Assembly (NCBI GenBank): GCA_007130825.1
Contig: SLRT01000060.1
Coordinates: forward strand, 1-61,006
Source of the DNA: Syntrophomonadaceae bacterium
GTDB taxonomy: Bacteria > Bacillota > Dethiobacteria > DTU022
Direction of reading: 5' to 3'
Length of the DNA stretch: 61,006 bases
Within the stretch, counting starts at the first letter, position 1. Every line of letters starts with the position of its first letter. The notes below the pieces were generated by a model that ran no database searches, had not been told where the DNA came from, and saw only the letters and a list, made by a program, of their open reading frames with translations. A program made the translations under genes and the position numbers. Of the stretch, positions 60,999 to 61,006 are shown one piece after another.

Positions 60999-61006
60999 AT
61001 GGCAGA
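60999..61006 (+). CDS. Start of a gene truncated by the window end
   Basis: ATG 60999 follows GAAGGAGA by about 6 bp, a convincing translation start. Only two full codons (Met, Ala) are visible, so no product can be named. TTGATC at 60953 with an AT-rich TATAAA near 60978 might be its own promoter, at a poor spacing. Confidence 0.6.

Noticed and set aside
1-61006. CRISPR arrays, insertion sequences and rRNA genes.
   Set aside because: Reading through the window I saw no regularly spaced repeats, transposase motifs or rRNA sequence.

Overview
The window reads as a bacterial chromosome segment from an anaerobic member of the Firmicutes, class Clostridia. The signs are the gene order (asp23-amaP-nusB; xseA-xseB-ispA-dxs-tlyA-nadK-recN; xerD-...-trpS-scpA-scpB-rluB-cmk-plsC-ispH/rpsA-der-plsY), frequent TTG and GTG starts behind strong GGAGG sites, iron-sulfur and radical-SAM enzymes, a CoA-type 2-hydroxyacyl-CoA dehydratase activase, and acyl-CoA dehydrogenase and thiolase genes. 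The content would suit a syntrophic or fermentative, moderately GC-rich Clostridia, but genus cannot be fixed from sequence reading alone. I see no insertion sequence, prophage or CRISPR array.

Bases 1-15900: an envelope-stress pair (Asp23 fragment, AmaP), nusB, a Kae1/TsaD-like paralogue, and a two-gene SfrAB-like NADPH oxidoreductase placed in the middle of the classical nusB-xseA neighbourhood. Then come xseA-xseB-ispA, a roughly 575-nt noncoding RNA that I call OLE RNA, its membrane partner gene oapA, and dxs-tlyA-nadK-recN. The OLE locus has a sigma-A promoter, a closing helix that pairs its first and last bases, and a terminal U run.

Bases 15900-36450: a CBS-PAS sigma-54 activator and an acyl-CoA dehydrogenase, then a long housekeeping run: nudix hydrolase, XerD, a DHH-CBS-tRNA nucleotidyltransferase fusion, a site-2-type protease, TrpRS, ScpAB, RluB, CMP kinase, a PlsC-type acyltransferase, an IspH-S1 fusion, a DUF512 radical-SAM protein, Der, PlsY, an HD hydrolase and a second, opposite-strand PlsY.

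Bases 36550-47620: tRNA-Pro(GGG), a secreted protein of unknown function, a probable glutamate 2,3-aminomutase behind a consensus promoter, polyamine synthesis (speD, aminopropyltransferase), ndk, a zinc-ribbon/ferredoxin operon that shares an operator with a nearby Fe-S Rrf2 repressor gene, NfeD-slipin, a lipid kinase, tRNA-Leu(CAG) and a universal stress protein.

Bases 47770-61006: on the minus strand, a membrane protein, a sucrose-phosphate-synthase-like glycosyltransferase and a uridine-kinase-like P-loop protein. On the plus strand, thiolase (a perfect palindrome lies inside its promoter spacer), argF and a 1456-residue activase/dehydratase fusion. A minus-strand Y-family polymerase and YolD-like pair lies behind a LexA-type box. 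A YqeC-MocA fusion for molybdenum hydroxylase maturation follows. Last is a short noncoding unit with its own promoter and terminator, whose promoter is flanked by an 11-bp inverted repeat, just upstream of a gene cut by the window end.
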